A stretch of DNA of 64,000 bases. It comes from Flavobacterium soli DSM 19725 (GTDB lineage: Bacteria; Bacteroidota; Bacteroidia; Flavobacteriales; Flavobacteriaceae). A program made the position numbers and the translations under genes. The notes below the pieces were generated by a model. That model was given only the letters and a program-made list of their open reading frames with translations, had not been told where the DNA came from and made no database searches. Below, in pieces: positions 16,825-25,456 of this stretch (position 1 is the stretch's first letter; each line of letters starts with the position of its first letter). Location of the stretch: the NCBI RefSeq assembly GCF_000422705.1, contig NZ_AUGO01000001.1, forward strand, positions 496,001 through 560,000, in the 5' to 3' direction.

Positions 16825-17316
16825 ATGTATAAAGGGAAGTTGTCGGTATTTTTAATGTTTTTTATTGTTTTAAGCTGTGGAATAGCTAGGCAGAAATATG
16901 TTATCGAAGATTATACAATTGTGCCAAATGCTAAGGAAATAATAGGAAATAAAGGCTTGCATGCTTTTGTGTTCGAGAATAATAAAAAGATACTTCCGTT
17001 TCAACAATTTATTGCAAATAAATATAAGTTGAATAATTATCAGGAAAAAGAGTTTTGGGTTACCATTGATCAAGATCAATATAAACTCATTGTATATGAC
17101 AACGATGAAGTGATAAAATACATCAATACCAATGATTTTACTTTAGCAAATCAAGATCCAGAAGTTTTAAACATCGGAAATCAAGCCGATTTTATTGCAA
17201 TTTCAATGATCAATTCTAGAAATGAAGATTGTCTTGAAGAAGGATCACTTTATGAAAACATAGCCGTTAAATATTTAAAACAATTAAAAGAAGAATTTTT
17301 GAGTAATGGTAGATAG
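16825..17316 (+). CDS. Hypothetical lipoprotein
   Basis: I do not recognise this protein. An ATG at 16792 is possible, but its first codons (MFHVE) are just the translation of parS site 3. The ATG at 16825 gives a classical lipoprotein signal (MYKGKLSVFLMFFIVLSCG, acylated Cys at LSC) and 163 residues. The mature part is mixed alpha/beta, without repeats or recognisable motifs, and is rich in Asn and Lys. Its last 11 bases overlap the start of the methyltransferase gene, so the two are probably translated together. Confidence 0.72.
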   Translation: MYKGKLSVFLMFFIVLSCGIARQKYVIEDYTIVPNAKEIIGNKGLHAFVFENNKKILPFQQFIANKYKLNNYQEKEFWVTIDQDQYKLIVYDNDEVIKYINTNDFTLANQDPEVLNIGNQADFIAISMINSRNEDCLEEGSLYENIAVKYLKQLKEEFLSNGR

Positions 17317-18193
17317 TACTAAAAAAATATATTTAACAGTAAAAGATTATACCGTTTCTGGTGAGACTTTCGGTCTTTACCGTGATGAAAAAAAGGATAT
17401 GCTGATCACATTTCCAAGACCAAACGAAAACGATTTGCATCAATATTACGAAAGTGAAAAATACATTTCACATACTGATGGAAAAGGATCCTTGTTTGAA
17501 AAACTATATCAATTCATCAAGAAATTTGCTTTAAAAAATAAAGTTAATTTGATAAATGATTGGCACCCAAATAAAGGAAAACTGCTTGATATCGGAGCCG
17601 GAACAGGCGATTTTTTGGCTTTAGCCAAATCTAACGGTTGGGAAATTACCGGAATTGAACCAAGTGCAAAAGCCAAGTCAATTGCAGAAAAAAAAGGTGT
17701 ACCCTTTGCAGATTCATCTCAAGTCTTAGAACAACATTCTTTTGATGTAATTACAATGTGGCATGTTCTAGAACATGTTCCAGAATTAGAGGAGCAAATT
17801 AAAGAATTAAAAAGACTCTTGAAACCAGAAGGTACCATCATAATCGCAGTTCCTAATTTTCGATCATTTGATGCAAAATATTATAAACGATTTTGGGCAG
17901 CATTCGACGTTCCTAGACATCTTTGGCATTTTTCTAAAAAAGCAATAAAATTACTTTTTCAAAACGAAAAGATGAAAGTGGAAAAAATTCTTCCAATGAA
18001 ATTTGATGCTTTCTACGTGAGTTTACTTTCTGAAAAGTACAAAACGGGTTATATGAATTTTTTCAAAGCATTCTACATCGGATTAAAATCAAATTATAAA
18101 GCAAAGAAAAGATTTCAATATTCTTCACTAATTTATGTCATAAAAAACACGAAAAACGCAAATAAAAGCCCTGAATCGCCGATTACACATTAA
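17306..18193 (+). CDS. Class I SAM-dependent methyltransferase
   Basis: This 295-residue protein has a Rossmann methyltransferase core. Motif I is LLDIGAGTGDFLALAK (about residues 93-108), an acidic end of strand 2 is GIEPSAKAK, and FDVITMWHVLEHVPE and LKPEGTIIIAVPN match motifs of the Methyltransf_11/23 group. An N-terminal domain of about 80 residues resembles those of O- or C-methyltransferases acting on lipids or sugars. No substrate can be assigned. It overlaps the lipoprotein gene upstream by 11 bases; the 215 bases downstream are AT-rich and lead into the next promoter. Confidence 0.85.
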   Translation: MVDSTKKIYLTVKDYTVSGETFGLYRDEKKDMLITFPRPNENDLHQYYESEKYISHTDGKGSLFEKLYQFIKKFALKNKVNLINDWHPNKGKLLDIGAGTGDFLALAKSNGWEITGIEPSAKAKSIAEKKGVPFADSSQVLEQHSFDVITMWHVLEHVPELEEQIKELKRLLKPEGTIIIAVPNFRSFDAKYYKRFWAAFDVPRHLWHFSKKAIKLLFQNEKMKVEKILPMKFDAFYVSLLSEKYKTGYMNFFKAFYIGLKSNYKAKKRFQYSSLIYVIKNTKNANKSPESPITH

Positions 18194-18367
18194 AACGAGC
18201 AATTAGACCAAAGAAGAATAAAGTGAGCTTAAAGGCTTTTATTTTAATTCGTTTTCAATTGTAAATAACTATTTCAAATTTCAGTTCAATAAGAAATAAC
18301 TATAAAGCAAAAACAGGATTAAAAACACTAAAATTTTTAGTTTTACAAAGCATCAAGATATTTTTAG

Positions 18368-18375
18368 TATTTTTG
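18368..18375 (+). promoter_or_regulatory. Promoter -7 box of the OmpH-like gene
   Basis: TATTTTTG fits the TAnnTTTG consensus and lies 33 bases upstream of the start codon. No clear TTG is seen upstream, so the call rests on one element. Confidence 0.45.
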
Positions 18376-18408
18376 AAACCAATAAAAAATTAACATATAA
18401 CTTTTAGA

Positions 18409-18993
18409 ATGAAAAAATCATTTTTAATTATCGCATTGGCACTTTCGATTATCTCTTGTAACCAAGAAACAAAAACAACAGAAGCTGCAGGAATCAAAAC
18501 AGCCTACATAGATACATCAAAACTTATGGATGAATACACAGAATCCAAAGATGTTGAAGCAAAATATAAAGCAAAATCTGAAGAGGCTGCAAAAAAGTTC
18601 GAAGTACAAGAAGCGAATTTTAAAGCTGATGCTGCTTATTTTGAAAAAAATGCACAAGCAAATGGTCAAGCTTGGGCTCAACAAAAAGGTGCAGAGTTGC
18701 AACAGAGACAACAACAATTGCAATATGCTGCACAATCTTTAGGACAACAATTGCAAATGGAATTGGGTACCGAAATGGATACACTTGTAAAAAGCGTGAA
18801 GAAATTCATCAAGGATTATGGCAAGGAAAAAGGGTATGATTATGTATATGGAACAGGTGAAACAGCTTCAATTTTATATGCAAAAGACAGCTATGATATT
18901 ACAGACGAAGTAATTAAGTTGTTGAACGAAAAATATACAGCAGCCGGAAAAAAGGAAGAAACTCCAGAAACTAAAAAGGAAGAAAAGAAATAA
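18409..18993 (+). CDS. OmpH/Skp-family periplasmic chaperone (lipoprotein)
   Basis: This 194-residue protein has a lipoprotein signal ending IISC. The mature part starts with the OmpH-like strand KTAYIDTSKLMDEY and continues as a long Ala/Gln/Lys-rich coiled coil (about residues 50-130). It closes with the strand-helix DYVYGTGETASILYAKDSYDITDEVIKLLNEKY, typical of Skp/OmpH. Skp-type proteins hold outer-membrane proteins in the periplasm. A lipid anchor in place of a free periplasmic form is a variation. A Lys/Glu tail ends the protein. It is a single gene with its own promoter and terminator. Confidence 0.88.
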   Translation: MKKSFLIIALALSIISCNQETKTTEAAGIKTAYIDTSKLMDEYTESKDVEAKYKAKSEEAAKKFEVQEANFKADAAYFEKNAQANGQAWAQQKGAELQQRQQQLQYAAQSLGQQLQMELGTEMDTLVKSVKKFIKDYGKEKGYDYVYGTGETASILYAKDSYDITDEVIKLLNEKYTAAGKKEETPETKKEEKK

Positions 18994-19010
18994 TTCTTTT
19001 AGTATAACTC

Positions 19011-19043
19011 AAAATGCCTTTCAATTCGAAAGGCATTTTTTTT
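19011..19043 (+). terminator. Terminator after the OmpH-like gene
   Basis: AAAATGCCTTTC and GAAAGGCATTTT form a perfect stem around AATTC, followed by a T tract. It starts 17 bases after the stop. Confidence 0.93.
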
Positions 19044-19131
19044 TTGCTAAAGAGTAAAAAATTTTAAGCTAAAATTTTTTACTTTAAATGAAAAATCTAT
19101 ATTTTTATTCCCAACAAAAATTATTCGCCAC

Positions 19132-21420
19132 ATGGAAACTATTTCAGAAGCAGCGGCTTATACGCTAAAATTTATCAATCAAACACATCGCTCCATTTTT
19201 CTAACTGGAAAAGCAGGAACCGGAAAAACTACACTTTTAAAGGAAATCATTCTGACTACACATAAAAATGTTGTGGTGGTCGCGCCAACAGGAATTGCAG
19301 CTTTAAATGCAGGAGGCGTGACAATTCATTCGATGTTTCAACTGCCTTTCGGTGGATTTATTCCTGCTAATAATGTTGATGCTCATGTTACCGATCGGGT
19401 TAAATTTGAGACAAAAGACACGCTTCGAAGACACTTTAGAATGAGTGGACAAAAAAAAGCGGTAATTCAAAACATGGAACTTTTGATCATTGACGAAGTC
19501 AGTATGCTTCGGGCAGATCTACTGGATGCCATAGATTTTATGCTGCAAAGCGTTCGAAAAAAACGAGTTCCGTTTGGAGGCGTTCAGGTGCTTTTCATTG
19601 GCGATTTATTGCAATTACCACCCGTTGTTCGGGATGAAGAATGGCAAACTTTACGCAATTATTACACCGGAAAATTCTTTTTTCATTCGCATGTAGTCCA
19701 GCAAAACCCACCACTTTACATTGAACTTTCGAAGATTTTCCGTCAAACGGATGATCAGTTCATCTCCGTTTTGAACAACCTTCGAAACAACGAAATTTCA
19801 CAAAGCGATATTGCGGTTTTGAACCAATATGTTCAACCCGATTTTGATTTAAAGGCAAACAAAGGCTATATCAAGTTAACGACTCATAATGCTAAAGCGG
19901 ATGCCATAAATGCAGACTCTTTGGATGAGTTGAACGGAAAATTAATAAGTCTGAAAGCCGAAATTGTAGATGATTTTCCCGATAAGATTTTCCCGATTGA
20001 TGAGTATTTGCATCTAAAAATAGGTGCTCAAGTGATGTTTGTTAAAAATGATTTATCATTTGAAAAAAATTATTTTAATGGCAAAATGGGCTTCATAGAA
20101 TCTGTTTCAAGCAATGAAGTTCGAGTTCATTTTCCTGAAGAAAATAAAACAATTGATGTTGAAAAATACGAATGGAAAAATATCCGCTACTCTGTAAACG
20201 CCATGACCAAGGAAATAGAGGAGGAGGTCCTGGGAACATTTGTGCATTATCCGATAAAATTAGCTTGGGCGATAACTGTCCATAAAAGTCAAGGATTGAC
20301 ATTTGACAAAGCTGCATTGGATGTATCACAAGTTTTTCTTCCTGGGCAAGCTTATGTTGCTCTTTCACGTTTACGTTCTTTAAACGGCCTAATTTTGCTT
20401 TCTCCGTTGCGGATGAATGGTATTTCGAGTGATAAGGACGTGATGGATTATGCTCAACATAAAGCCGAAGAAACGCTTTTAGAACAATCTTTGGAGCTAG
20501 AGACCCGAAAATTTATCCACAATTATTTGATTAACACCTTCGAATGGAGCGATTTGATACAGGAATGGCGAAATCATCTGTACAGCTATAAAGAAGATGC
20601 GGAGAAATCCGAGAAATCAAAGCATGTTATCTGGGCCAAAAAACAAGCAGCCATTATTTATGATTTAGAAAGTCCAGCACAAAAATTTATCTCGCAATTG
20701 AATAAGCTTTTTTCAGATAAAGATTTAGATTACAACTACATTTCTGAAAGGATAAATGCTGCTTTTAATTATTTTTTAAAACCAATTGACGATTTGGTCT
20801 ATGAAATTTTGTGGAAGATCGAAGAAGTAAAAAAAGCCAAAAAAGCAAAAGGGTTTTATGAAGAACTGTTGGTTTTAGAAGAACTGCAAATCAAGGCTGT
20901 TTTGAGGTTATTGAAAGCCAAAAGGTTGATTGAAATTGTAGTTTCGGGGGAATTGATTTGCAAAGAAAATTTGGCTACAGATGAAATAAAAAATTACAAG
21001 ATCAAGAAGATGGAACGCCTGCGTGAAGATTTCAAAAAGGCCAATATCACACTCATTGAAGATGATGTTGATGTGCAACGCTATACTTCTAAGAAGAAAG
21101 AAAAATCAGCAATACCAAAGAAAGCTACAACGGAAGAAACCTATGAATTGTGGTTAAAGAAGCATTCTATTCAAGAAATAGCCGAGCTTCGAAAACTTAC
21201 GACTCAAACCATCAGTGGACATTTGGCAAAACTAATTGAAGCAGGAAAAATTCAGCTTACAGAAATTTTGCCTGATGATAAAATAACCGAATTGGCCGAA
21301 GCATTTTCAGGTTATACCGAAGCTTCACTAATTCCTTTAAAAGATAAATTTGGAGATAAATTCTCTTGGGACGAATTGAAACTGTTCAAGGCAAGTTTAA
21401 CTCAACCAATAACACGCTAA
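19132..21420 (+). CDS. Pif1/RecD-like AAA helicase with C-terminal helix-turn-helix
   Basis: This 762-residue protein has Walker A LTGKAGTGKTT (about residues 25-35) and a Walker B-type motif LLIIDEVSMLRADLLD (about 117-132). Superfamily I motifs follow through AITVHKSQGLTFDKA and VALSRLRSLNGLILLSP, the signature of Pif1/RecD-like helicases. The last part (about 660-710) is a winged-helix/HTH region (LWLKKHSIQEIAELRKLT, TQTISGHLAKLIEAGKI), similar to the helicase C-terminal HTH in Bacteroidota homologues. Such 5'-3' helicases act in replication fork and genome maintenance. Its last 24 bases overlap the convergent DoxX gene. Confidence 0.88.
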   Translation: METISEAAAYTLKFINQTHRSIFLTGKAGTGKTTLLKEIILTTHKNVVVVAPTGIAALNAGGVTIHSMFQLPFGGFIPANNVDAHVTDRVKFETKDTLRRHFRMSGQKKAVIQNMELLIIDEVSMLRADLLDAIDFMLQSVRKKRVPFGGVQVLFIGDLLQLPPVVRDEEWQTLRNYYTGKFFFHSHVVQQNPPLYIELSKIFRQTDDQFISVLNNLRNNEISQSDIAVLNQYVQPDFDLKANKGYIKLTTHNAKADAINADSLDELNGKLISLKAEIVDDFPDKIFPIDEYLHLKIGAQVMFVKNDLSFEKNYFNGKMGFIESVSSNEVRVHFPEENKTIDVEKYEWKNIRYSVNAMTKEIEEEVLGTFVHYPIKLAWAITVHKSQGLTFDKAALDVSQVFLPGQAYVALSRLRSLNGLILLSPLRMNGISSDKDVMDYAQHKAEETLLEQSLELETRKFIHNYLINTFEWSDLIQEWRNHLYSYKEDAEKSEKSKHVIWAKKQAAIIYDLESPAQKFISQLNKLFSDKDLDYNYISERINAAFNYFLKPIDDLVYEILWKIEEVKKAKKAKGFYEELLVLEELQIKAVLRLLKAKRLIEIVVSGELICKENLATDEIKNYKIKKMERLREDFKKANITLIEDDVDVQRYTSKKKEKSAIPKKATTEETYELWLKKHSIQEIAELRKLTTQTISGHLAKLIEAGKIQLTEILPDDKITELAEAFSGYTEASLIPLKDKFGDKFSWDELKLFKASLTQPITR

Positions 21421-21780
21421 AACAGCTGGAATAAAGTAAATTACAATCGTTCTTGCACCATCATAATCTTTGGCCATTCGCTGACCCACTAATAAAAAGA
21501 GTAAAGTAATGCAGGAAAAAACAGCTCCATAGAGACCAAATGTTCTTCCGTTATTGAGTAACAATTGAATGCAACCCGAAACACATAAAATCCCCGAAAT
21601 TAATTCCAAAATCAAAATCAAAAACAAAGAAAAAGGCACCATGTTTTTGATGGGTGTTGTCTCAAAATGTCCTTTAAGCCAGTCCAAATTATCTTTCCAA
21701 TACATGGTTTTGTCATAGGCCGATTGTATGAAGGTAACTGCTAAAAGAACTAATACTAAAATAGAGGCGATGTTGAACAT
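21397..21780 (-). CDS. DoxX-family small membrane protein
   Basis: This 127-residue protein has four hydrophobic segments: near residues 5-20, 46-66, 72-90 and 108-126. The layout fits DoxX-like proteins (LVLLAVTFIQSAYDK opening, a Gly-x-Leu-Cys second helix). Family members are inner-membrane proteins whose function is mostly unknown. It is 5 bases downstream of holB and probably transcribed with it. Its 3' end runs 24 bases into the convergent helicase gene, and I see no hairpin there. Confidence 0.8.
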   Translation of the reverse strand: MFNIASILVLVLLAVTFIQSAYDKTMYWKDNLDWLKGHFETTPIKNMVPFSLFLILILELISGILCVSGCIQLLLNNGRTFGLYGAVFSCITLLFLLVGQRMAKDYDGARTIVIYFIPAVLACYWLS

Positions 21781-21785
21781 GAGTT

Positions 21786-22934
21786 TTATTTTTTATGAAT
21801 TAGACGTGTTAATTTTATAGACAAATCGGTCAAGATAATCTTTGCATTTCCGTTTCTCTCGATATGGTAGATCGCATCCGAAAGTTCCTTGAAGATATCT
21901 TGAATGTTATTGCCATTTACAAAAGGAGCAAAATTCTCTAATTTGAATTTTTCGACCCTTGGTTCCATATATACCAAATTGGTTGTTTGATAGTTGAGCA
22001 ACAAAGCCTGACGAAACATATCAATACAAAATTGCAAAAATTTCTTTTGCGTTTCCCTTCCCAAAGTGGCAATTTGTTCACTCCACTGAATTAAATCATT
22101 GATGGCACTTGCATTTCCTTTGGCTCTAAATGCCGCCCGAACCCATAAAACAAACCATTCTTCAAAAGGCAATTCCTCGCCATCTTCGTGCAACAAATGC
22201 AAAGCCTTGTTGAAATTTCCTTGGGCTTGATGGGCTATTTTTTTTGCCGTTCTTGGATCCATGTTTTCACGCGAAACCAAGGTTTCGGCAATGATATTTT
22301 CATTTAAACCATTAAAATGCAACACCTGGCATCTAGAACGTATTGTTTGAATGATATCTTCTTCATTTTCAGAAATCAAAATGAATAAGGTTTTGTCAGT
22401 TGGCTCTTCGAGTAATTTTAATAATTTGTTTGAAGAAGCGATATTCATCTTGTCGGCCATCCAAATGATAATCACTTTATAACCACCTTCGTATGATTTT
22501 AGTGCCAATGATTTCAAGATCGATTCAGCATCTTCAACCCTGATTTCGCCTTGCTTGTTTTGAACGCCTAAGATGCGATACCAATCAAACAAACCGCCAT
22601 AAGGATGCTGCTGAATAAAACTTCTCCATTCGGTTAAGAAATCAATACTTTTGGGTTTTGTTTTTACATTTTCGGTTGTTACCGTTGGGTAAATAAAATG
22701 CAAATCGGGATGCGAAATACTTTCAAATTTCAAGTTGCAACTCTCGTTTCCGCCTTCATTTTCAGTTCCGATATTGTTGCATAAAATATATTGAGCATAA
22801 GCAATCGCCATTGGTAAAGTTCCACTTCCTTCGGGACCAATAAACAATTGAGCATGAGGAATCCTTCCTGATGCCGCACTTTTTGTCAGATGACTTTTGA
22901 TGTATTCCTGTCCTAAAATTTCTGAAAACTGCAT
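21786..22934 (-). CDS. holB: DNA polymerase III subunit delta'
   Basis: This 382-residue AAA+ family protein starts MQFSEILGQEYIKSHLTKSA, followed by the P-loop-like GPEGSGTLPMA. The Lys of a functional Walker A is missing, as expected for delta', which does not hydrolyse ATP in the clamp loader. Sensor and SRC-type motifs follow (KLLKLLEEPTDKTLFILIS, IRSRCQ). With delta and tau/gamma it opens the sliding clamp at replication forks. A CAAAGATA box (TATCTTTG on the minus strand) lies at 22939-22946, directly upstream of the start, so transcription would begin at or near the ATG. Confidence 0.94.
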   Translation of the reverse strand: MQFSEILGQEYIKSHLTKSAASGRIPHAQLFIGPEGSGTLPMAIAYAQYILCNNIGTENEGGNESCNLKFESISHPDLHFIYPTVTTENVKTKPKSIDFLTEWRSFIQQHPYGGLFDWYRILGVQNKQGEIRVEDAESILKSLALKSYEGGYKVIIIWMADKMNIASSNKLLKLLEEPTDKTLFILISENEEDIIQTIRSRCQVLHFNGLNENIIAETLVSRENMDPRTAKKIAHQAQGNFNKALHLLHEDGEELPFEEWFVLWVRAAFRAKGNASAINDLIQWSEQIATLGRETQKKFLQFCIDMFRQALLLNYQTTNLVYMEPRVEKFKLENFAPFVNGNNIQDIFKELSDAIYHIERNGNAKIILTDLSIKLTRLIHKK

Positions 22935-22953
22935 AGGACAAAGATATTTAAAA

Positions 22954-23035
22954 AGTAGGATTGAAAGAGTAAAGGATTGAAAGATTTAAAGATTATGAGG
23001 ATTCAAGGATTAAAAAAACAGGGAGATTGAAATAT
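22954..23035. repeat. Degenerate GATTGAAAG-type tandem repeat upstream of holB
   Basis: Words such as GGATTGAAAGAG, GGATTGAAAGAT, GATTATGAGG and GGATTCAAGGATT follow each other in a purine-rich stretch with irregular 11-14 base spacing. This low-complexity sequence is probably made by slippage. It shows no coding potential on either strand. Confidence 0.45.
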
Positions 23036-23062
23036 AAAACTTTAGTATGTCTATCTATCTTT

Positions 23063-23623
23063 CTATTCTTGATTCAGTTTTCGAATCACTTTTACAGGAT
23101 TGCCAACAGCCAATGAATTGTCTGGAATATCTTTAGTCACCACCGAACCTGCTCCAATCACACAACCTTTCCCGATTGTTACCCCCGGACAAATTACCGA
23201 ATTACCACCAATCCAGCAATCATCGCCAATCACGATGGGCTTTGAGAGTTCTAAAACACGACGAGTTTCAATATCCAAAGGATGCGAAGCAGTATAAAGA
23301 TGCACTCCGGGACCAAACATTACATTCGAACCAATCGTGATTTTCATTGTATCCAAAACCACGCAATTCACATTAAAATATACATTTTCGCCACATTCAA
23401 TGTTGTAGCCATAATCACAATGAAAAGGCGGCTCGATATGCAAAACGCCTTTGGTGTTGGGAATCAATTCAGCAATCAGCTTTCGGGTGCTTTTGTTCAT
23501 CCAATATTCCGTAACGTTGATTTTGTGGAGCAATTTCTTGGCTCGAATTCGCTCTGCAATTAGTTCTTTGTCATTGGCGAGATACAACTCTCCCGAGAGC
23601 ATTTTTTCTTTTTCGGTTTTCAT
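23063..23623 (-). CDS. Sugar O-acetyltransferase (maltose/galactoside acetyltransferase type)
   Basis: This 186-residue protein has an N-terminal Maa cap domain (EKEKMLSGELYLANDKELI) followed by left-handed beta-helix hexapeptide repeats (IGDDCWIGGNSVICPGVTIG, CVIGAGSVVTKDIPDNSLAVG). The catalytic His lies in LYTASHPLD, as in LacA and Maa. It transfers acetyl groups from acetyl-CoA to sugars in the cytoplasm. The acceptor is unknown. It stands alone, and the flanks are AT-rich without clear control elements. Confidence 0.92.
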   Translation of the reverse strand: MKTEKEKMLSGELYLANDKELIAERIRAKKLLHKINVTEYWMNKSTRKLIAELIPNTKGVLHIEPPFHCDYGYNIECGENVYFNVNCVVLDTMKITIGSNVMFGPGVHLYTASHPLDIETRRVLELSKPIVIGDDCWIGGNSVICPGVTIGKGCVIGAGSVVTKDIPDNSLAVGNPVKVIRKLNQE

Positions 23624-23762
23624 TAAAATTCTTTTTACGAATGTAATAAAATAAAAAATAAACGTTATTCATCATTATGCAAATCACTTATACTAATTGT
23701 AAGGATTAAATTTGTATTGTGAAGTCATAATTCGCATTGCACAATTTATGGAATAGAATTTG

Positions 23763-23770
23763 TAGTTTTG
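23763..23770 (+). promoter_or_regulatory. Promoter -7 box of the small exported protein
   Basis: TAGTTTTG matches TAnnTTTG and a TTG lies 23 bases upstream (23737-23739), within the known spacing range. It is 20 bases before the start at 23791 and argues against the in-frame start at 23737. Confidence 0.6.
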
Positions 23771-23790
23771 CCACCATAAACAAAAAAACT

Positions 23791-24204
23791 ATGAACTTTT
23801 TAAGAACCCTAATCGTATTGTGTTTTCTGAGTTTTTCGATAACCGAAACATCTGCTCAAGTATATCGTTTTAAGGCCGACAGTTATAGTGTGGTTGAAAA
23901 AAAGGACAACGGAAATTGGGGCGAATGGAGCAAGTTTGAAAACTCGACCGTCATGATCACTTTGGATGGAAAAAACGACAAAGTAACTGTAAATTCGCAG
24001 GAAATCCAGTATTATAAGATTTTGGCCTATGGCGAAAAAATAGTTACCGAAGACGATGATACGATTCCACTAAAATGTGCCGATTTGAACGGAAATCTAT
24101 GTACGATTTTGATCGTAACCCGAAAAAATCAGGACAATCGCAAGCAATTTTACATCAACTATGAAGATGTAAAAATCGTGTACAACGTTTATAATTCGAA
24201 TTAA
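23791..24204 (+). CDS. Hypothetical exported protein
   Basis: I do not recognise this 137-residue protein. It has a signal peptide (MNFLRTLIVLCFLSFSITETSAQ, cleavage likely after Ala-Gln). The mature part is small and beta-rich, with a C-terminal segment of alternating hydrophobic residues (QFYINYEDVKIVYNVY). An in-frame start 54 bases further up falls on the -33 element and is rejected. It is convergent with the outer-membrane protein gene, with only 1 base between the two stops. Confidence 0.75.
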   Translation: MNFLRTLIVLCFLSFSITETSAQVYRFKADSYSVVEKKDNGNWGEWSKFENSTVMITLDGKNDKVTVNSQEIQYYKILAYGEKIVTEDDDTIPLKCADLNGNLCTILIVTRKNQDNRKQFYINYEDVKIVYNVYNSN

Positions 24205-24205
24205 T

Positions 24206-24817
24206 CTAAAGCGGAAACACCACTCCGGCTTCAATGTTATAGGTGTTAAAACCAGCATTGGAGTTTTGCAAACCCGCATTGGAAGTATGCCGAATATTCG
24301 GACGAAGGTCAAGCGTGAATTTATTTGTCTTATAAGAAAAACCCAACCCAAATACATCCGAAAAAGCAAAACCTTTCGACAATCGTTCGGTTTCTGTATC
24401 GGTAATCATGGGGCCAACACTAAGCAAGGCATAAAGGCTAAAACGGTCGGTTATGGGTTTTCTAACTACTAAACCTACATTCAAAACATATTCGCGAATG
24501 TCCTTTAATTTTGTAAACGCTTCTCGTTTTGCTTCATAATCAGGTTCATGCGGTGTCACAAAATAAAGATTTAACAGCTGATGGGTGGCAAAATTGATTT
24601 CCGGTTGAAGCAATACTTCAAATTGGAAAGTTGATGTAGTCTTGAAAGTATAATAAAATTGCCCTTTAAAATAGCGATTAGTATAGGTATAATCCGTGTT
24701 TTTAATTTCATTACCAATCCCGTAACTAAAGCCTAAAGCTAAATTTTGCTTTTTTTCTTGAGAAAAAAACAGGCTAGTGTTGAATAGAAAAAAAAACAAA
24801 AAAAGAGGTTTCCACAT
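24206..24817 (-). CDS. Small outer-membrane beta-barrel protein
   Basis: The protein has 203 residues from the start MWKPLFLFFFLFNTSLFFSQ, a signal peptide. The frame extends 23 codons further up, but those residues are not signal-like. The mature part alternates aromatic and polar residues, with strand pairs typical of an eight-stranded porin-like barrel (FKGQFYYTFKTTSTFQFEVLLQPEINF, and a final AGVVFPL). It resembles the outer membrane beta-barrel proteins (OMP_b-brl) of Bacteroidota. It carries no recognisable ligand site and is convergent with the small exported protein. Confidence 0.75.
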   Translation of the reverse strand: MWKPLFLFFFLFNTSLFFSQEKKQNLALGFSYGIGNEIKNTDYTYTNRYFKGQFYYTFKTTSTFQFEVLLQPEINFATHQLLNLYFVTPHEPDYEAKREAFTKLKDIREYVLNVGLVVRKPITDRFSLYALLSVGPMITDTETERLSKGFAFSDVFGLGFSYKTNKFTLDLRPNIRHTSNAGLQNSNAGFNTYNIEAGVVFPL

Positions 24818-24937
24818 AAAGGCTTTCGGAATAAAAACGTTGCCATAAAAATAAGTATTTTTCAAGAAAAGTATTGTTATTTGCAAAATATTCTCTGCTA
24901 CTTTTTAGTTTCAACCCTTAATAACGCCAAGCTTTTG

Positions 24938-24945
24938 TAACTTTG
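24938..24945 (+). promoter_or_regulatory. rnpA promoter -7 box
   Basis: TAACTTTG fits TAnnTTTG and lies 22 bases before the rnpA start. No good -33 element is visible. Confidence 0.5.
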
Positions 24946-24967
24946 CCCAGAAGCGTCCACTATATAC

Positions 24968-25363
24968 ATGAATTTTTCCTATCCAAAATCCGAAAAGCTT
25001 AAAAGCAGAACTGCCATCAATTTACTTTTTTCCGAAGGGAAATCAGTGTCAAAATATCCGTTGCGATTGGTGTATCGAAAAGCCGATCCTGAATTTGATA
25101 AAAACAGCAAAATTGGAGTTTCGGTTTCTAAAAAATATTTTAAAAAAGCCGTCGATCGAAATTATTTCAAACGCGTTTTGCGAGAAACCTATCGCTTGAA
25201 CAAGCATTTGTTGATGGATAATTTGCCGGAGCCTTATGTTTTTATGTTTTTCTATCAAACAAAAGACCGTTTGACCTATGAAGAAATCAATACCAAGACG
25301 GTTCAGTTATTCGAGAAATTTTTGATAGAAATAAAAAAACTAGACCAAGAAAGAGGACAATAA
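24968..25363 (+). CDS. rnpA: Ribonuclease P protein component
   Basis: This 131-residue basic protein has the family signature RNYFKRVLRETYR (RNxxKRxxRE) near residues 58-70. An N-terminal FSYPKSEKLKSRTAINLLF matches the RnpA start. It binds the RNase P RNA and helps process tRNA 5' ends. The usual partner rpmH is not next to it, because only 81 bases separate it from the divergent barrel gene. A carboxy-terminal protease gene follows after 93 bases on the same strand. Confidence 0.95.
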   Translation: MNFSYPKSEKLKSRTAINLLFSEGKSVSKYPLRLVYRKADPEFDKNSKIGVSVSKKYFKKAVDRNYFKRVLRETYRLNKHLLMDNLPEPYVFMFFYQTKDRLTYEEINTKTVQLFEKFLIEIKKLDQERGQ

Positions 25364-25456
25364 AAGAGTTTAACGACTCGTTTTGATTTAGATTGATTTA
25401 TTATCGTTATTTTAGTCGGCTTTTATACAGACAATTAAAGAAAAGAATATACGAAT

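Noticed and set aside
24887..24967. rpmH next to rnpA
   Set aside because: The gap of 81 bases is too short and has no frame for the 50-residue ribosomal protein.
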